A model generated the notes under the pieces. That model had not been told where the DNA came from. It saw nothing but the letters and a program-made list of their open reading frames with translations, and searched no databases. Source: UBA2272 sp034368805 (lineage in GTDB: Bacteria; Actinomycetota; Coriobacteriia; Anaerosomatales; Anaerosomataceae). From it: a stretch of DNA of 8,045 bases. Position numbers and translations under genes: made by a program. The stretch covers positions 1 through 8,045 of the forward strand of contig JAXMLJ010000103.1 in NCBI GenBank assembly GCA_034368805.1, given 5' to 3'. Position 1 is the stretch's first letter; the number at the start of each line of letters is the position of its first letter. This document shows positions 6,905-8,045 of this stretch, piece by piece.

Positions 6905-6931
6905 GCGGGCGCTCCTTCCGGGGGCGCCCGC
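6905..6931 (+). terminator. GC-rich hairpin terminator after the DUF5679 gene
   Basis: An 11-base-pair stem (GCGGGCGCTCC with GGGGCGCCCGC, one G-T pair) with a 5-base loop starts 26 bases after the TAA. It is followed by only a weak T-run (CTTGCAT), so termination may depend on the stem strength or other factors, as is common in high-GC bacteria. Confidence 0.65.
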
Positions 6932-6989
6932 TTGCATGCTCGGCCATGTCCGCTCCGCGGCGTGCGTGCAGCCGAAGGGGACATACGTA

Positions 6990-7018
6990 TTGACGATGCG
7001 TGGTGCCAGGAGTACCGT
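6990..7018 (+). promoter_or_regulatory. Possible promoter of the trkA-like pair
   Basis: TTGACG (6990-6995) is a strong -35. The hexamer 17 bases further on, TACCGT (7013-7018), is a weak -10. The site lies between the terminator and the first RCK gene, where a promoter is expected. The leader would be about 57 bases. Confidence 0.35.
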
Positions 7019-7081
7019 CGAGCGTTGTTGCACTCGCGGGCTGGTGCTTGACCACGCGCTACCGTAAGGACGGGCGCAGAC

Positions 7082-7723
7082 ATGAACATCGTCGTCGTCG
7101 GGTGTGGCCGAGTCGGCTCCCAGTTGGCCACCATGCTTTCCGTCGAGGGTCACAACGTCGTCGTCATCGACCGCGATGAGCGTGCGTTCCGTCGGCTCGG
7201 CAGCACCTTCAACGGCGTGACGCTCCGGGGGCTCGGCTTCGATGAAGAGATTCTCGAGCAGGCAGGGATACGTGCGGCCGATGCGTTCGCGGCGGTCACC
7301 AACCTCGACAACACCAACCTGATGGCCGCCGAGGTCGCGCGCAAGATCTTCGGCGTGCGGCATGTGGTCGCGCGTCTGTACAACCCGGTCCGCGAGCGGA
7401 CCTACCAGCAGCTCGACTTGGACTACGTCTGTGGCACGACACTCGTGGCCGAGAACCTCATGGAGAAGATCAAGGCGGGGCACGGCCATCATCTCAACAC
7501 CATCGACGATATCGAGGTCGTCGAGTTCAAGGCCGGAGCCGCCGTGGAAGGCCGACGCGTGGCCGACCTGGAGATCCCCCGCCGCTTCCGCATCTTCACG
7601 GTCACGCGTGGTCCGGCCTCGCACGTGCCTGACGGTGAGATGGTGCTGCACGAGGGCGATATCATCTTCGGCTCGATCAAGGACGAGGCGTTTCCCAAGA
7701 TCGAACGCCTCATGGGGGAGTGA
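7082..7723 (+). CDS. TrkA/KtrA-type RCK protein, potassium transport regulator
   Basis: A 213-residue cytoplasmic regulator that binds a nucleotide and gates a Trk/Ktr potassium channel. The N-terminal Rossmann fold (TrkA-N, about 1-120) has the GCGRVG motif (8-13) and D30 at the end of the second strand (VVVIDRDE), as expected for NAD(H) binding. It continues with VTNLDNTNL (72-80) and VVARLYNP (95-102). A TrkA-C domain follows (about 140-211), with DGEMVLHEGDIIFG (184-197) typical of its core. Length and domain order are normal for single-RCK proteins rather than the double-length E. coli TrkA. The ribosome site is weak (AAGGA about 11 bases before the ATG). The next RCK gene starts 3 bases after its stop, so they form an operon. 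The symbol trkA is customary for such genes, but KtrA-like is equally apt. Confidence 0.9.
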   Translation: MNIVVVGCGRVGSQLATMLSVEGHNVVVIDRDERAFRRLGSTFNGVTLRGLGFDEEILEQAGIRAADAFAAVTNLDNTNLMAAEVARKIFGVRHVVARLYNPVRERTYQQLDLDYVCGTTLVAENLMEKIKAGHGHHLNTIDDIEVVEFKAGAAVEGRRVADLEIPRRFRIFTVTRGPASHVPDGEMVLHEGDIIFGSIKDEAFPKIERLMGE

Positions 7724-7726
7724 GCG

Positions 7727-8045
7727 ATGTACGTCGTCATCAACGGGGGCGGCAAGGTCGCATCCTATCTGGCTCGCCAGCTGCTCGAACGTGATCACGC
7801 GGTTGCGCTCATCGAGAAGCGGGAGGACATCGCGCACAAGCTGGCCTCCGAGCTGCCTGACGGCGCGCTCGTGATCCACGGCGACGGGTGCGACTCCGTC
7901 TATCAGGAAGATGCCGGCGTGAACCGCGCAGACGTGTTCGTGGCGGCTACCGGGGACGACGACGACAACCTCGTCGCCTGCCAACTCGCCAAGGTGGCTT
8001 TCGGCGTGCCTCGCACCGTGGCGCGCGTCAACAACCCGAAGAACG
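7727..8045 (+). CDS. Second TrkA/RCK-type protein, 3' partial
   Basis: The first 106 residues of a second RCK protein, cut by the right edge. The ATG has GGGGGAG 6 bases upstream, overlapping the end of the first RCK gene. The Rossmann motif reads GGGKVA (7-12), where the third Gly of GxGxxG is Ala. E25 (LIEKRED) takes the acidic ribose-binding position. Later parts fit TrkA-N: HGDGCD (60-65), VAATGDDDDNL (78-88) and ARVNNP (99-104). It is clearly a paralogue rather than a copy of the first protein. Tandem RCK genes usually accompany a TrkH/KtrB channel subunit, which would be expected to the right. The two may form a mixed ring on the channel, with one sensing nucleotide differently from the other (inference). 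Confidence 0.9.
   Translation, partial: MYVVINGGGKVASYLARQLLERDHAVALIEKREDIAHKLASELPDGALVIHGDGCDSVYQEDAGVNRADVFVAATGDDDDNLVACQLAKVAFGVPRTVARVNNPKN

Noticed and set aside
6746..7984. 412-residue open frame antisense to the DUF5679 and RCK genes
   Set aside because: It covers three well-supported genes on the other strand, with no ribosome site or recognisable motif; it reflects codon bias of those genes.

Overview
The window is GC-rich (roughly two-thirds G+C by eye), densely coded and chromosomal in character. Short genes, tight spacing, a DUF5679 zinc-ribbon protein, tandem Trk/RCK proteins and a c-type cytochrome maturation protein suggest an Actinomycetota genome, possibly an anaerobic Coriobacteriia-related lineage. 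This placement is inferred from gene content and base composition and was not tested by any search. There are no tRNA or rRNA genes, no transposases, no CRISPR array and no sign of a recent insertion.

Layout. (1) At 3-1079 (+), the 3' part of a membrane-anchored calcineurin-like metallophosphoesterase, cut off at the left edge. (2) At 1157-2962 (+), an unusual M28-type metallopeptidase-like membrane protein with two inserts in its catalytic domain and Lys where the catalytic Glu normally lies. (3) At 2959-4605 (-), a two-gene operon converging on the peptidase gene. The first gene encodes a CcsA/CcmF-type heme-handling membrane protein. The second encodes a smaller membrane protein that I read as the detached C-terminal half of CcmF. 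(4) At 4728-6648 (+), divergent from the ccmF-like operon, a six-TM diguanylate-cyclase-type GGDEF protein whose stop overlaps the start of a DUF1461 (TIGR01906-type) membrane protein. (5) At 6729-6878 (+), a 49-residue DUF5679 zinc-ribbon protein too short for most ORF callers. It has its own promoter, which overlaps the end of the DUF1461 gene, and a GC-rich hairpin terminator. (6) From 7082 to the right edge (+), two adjacent TrkA/RCK-type NAD(H)-binding regulators of potassium transport; the second runs off the window.

How the genes relate. The two ccmF-like genes probably act together in attaching heme to c-type cytochromes outside the membrane. The GGDEF and DUF1461 genes are translationally coupled and may form a membrane signalling unit. 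The two RCK proteins probably gate a TrkH/KtrB-like potassium channel encoded to the right. The other genes look like housekeeping neighbours with no evident functional link.

The most interesting signals are the apparent split CcmF with an altered tryptophan-rich heme-binding motif and all four expected histidines retained across two proteins, and the heavily modified M28 protein. I saw nothing that clearly amounts to a new defence or mobile system.
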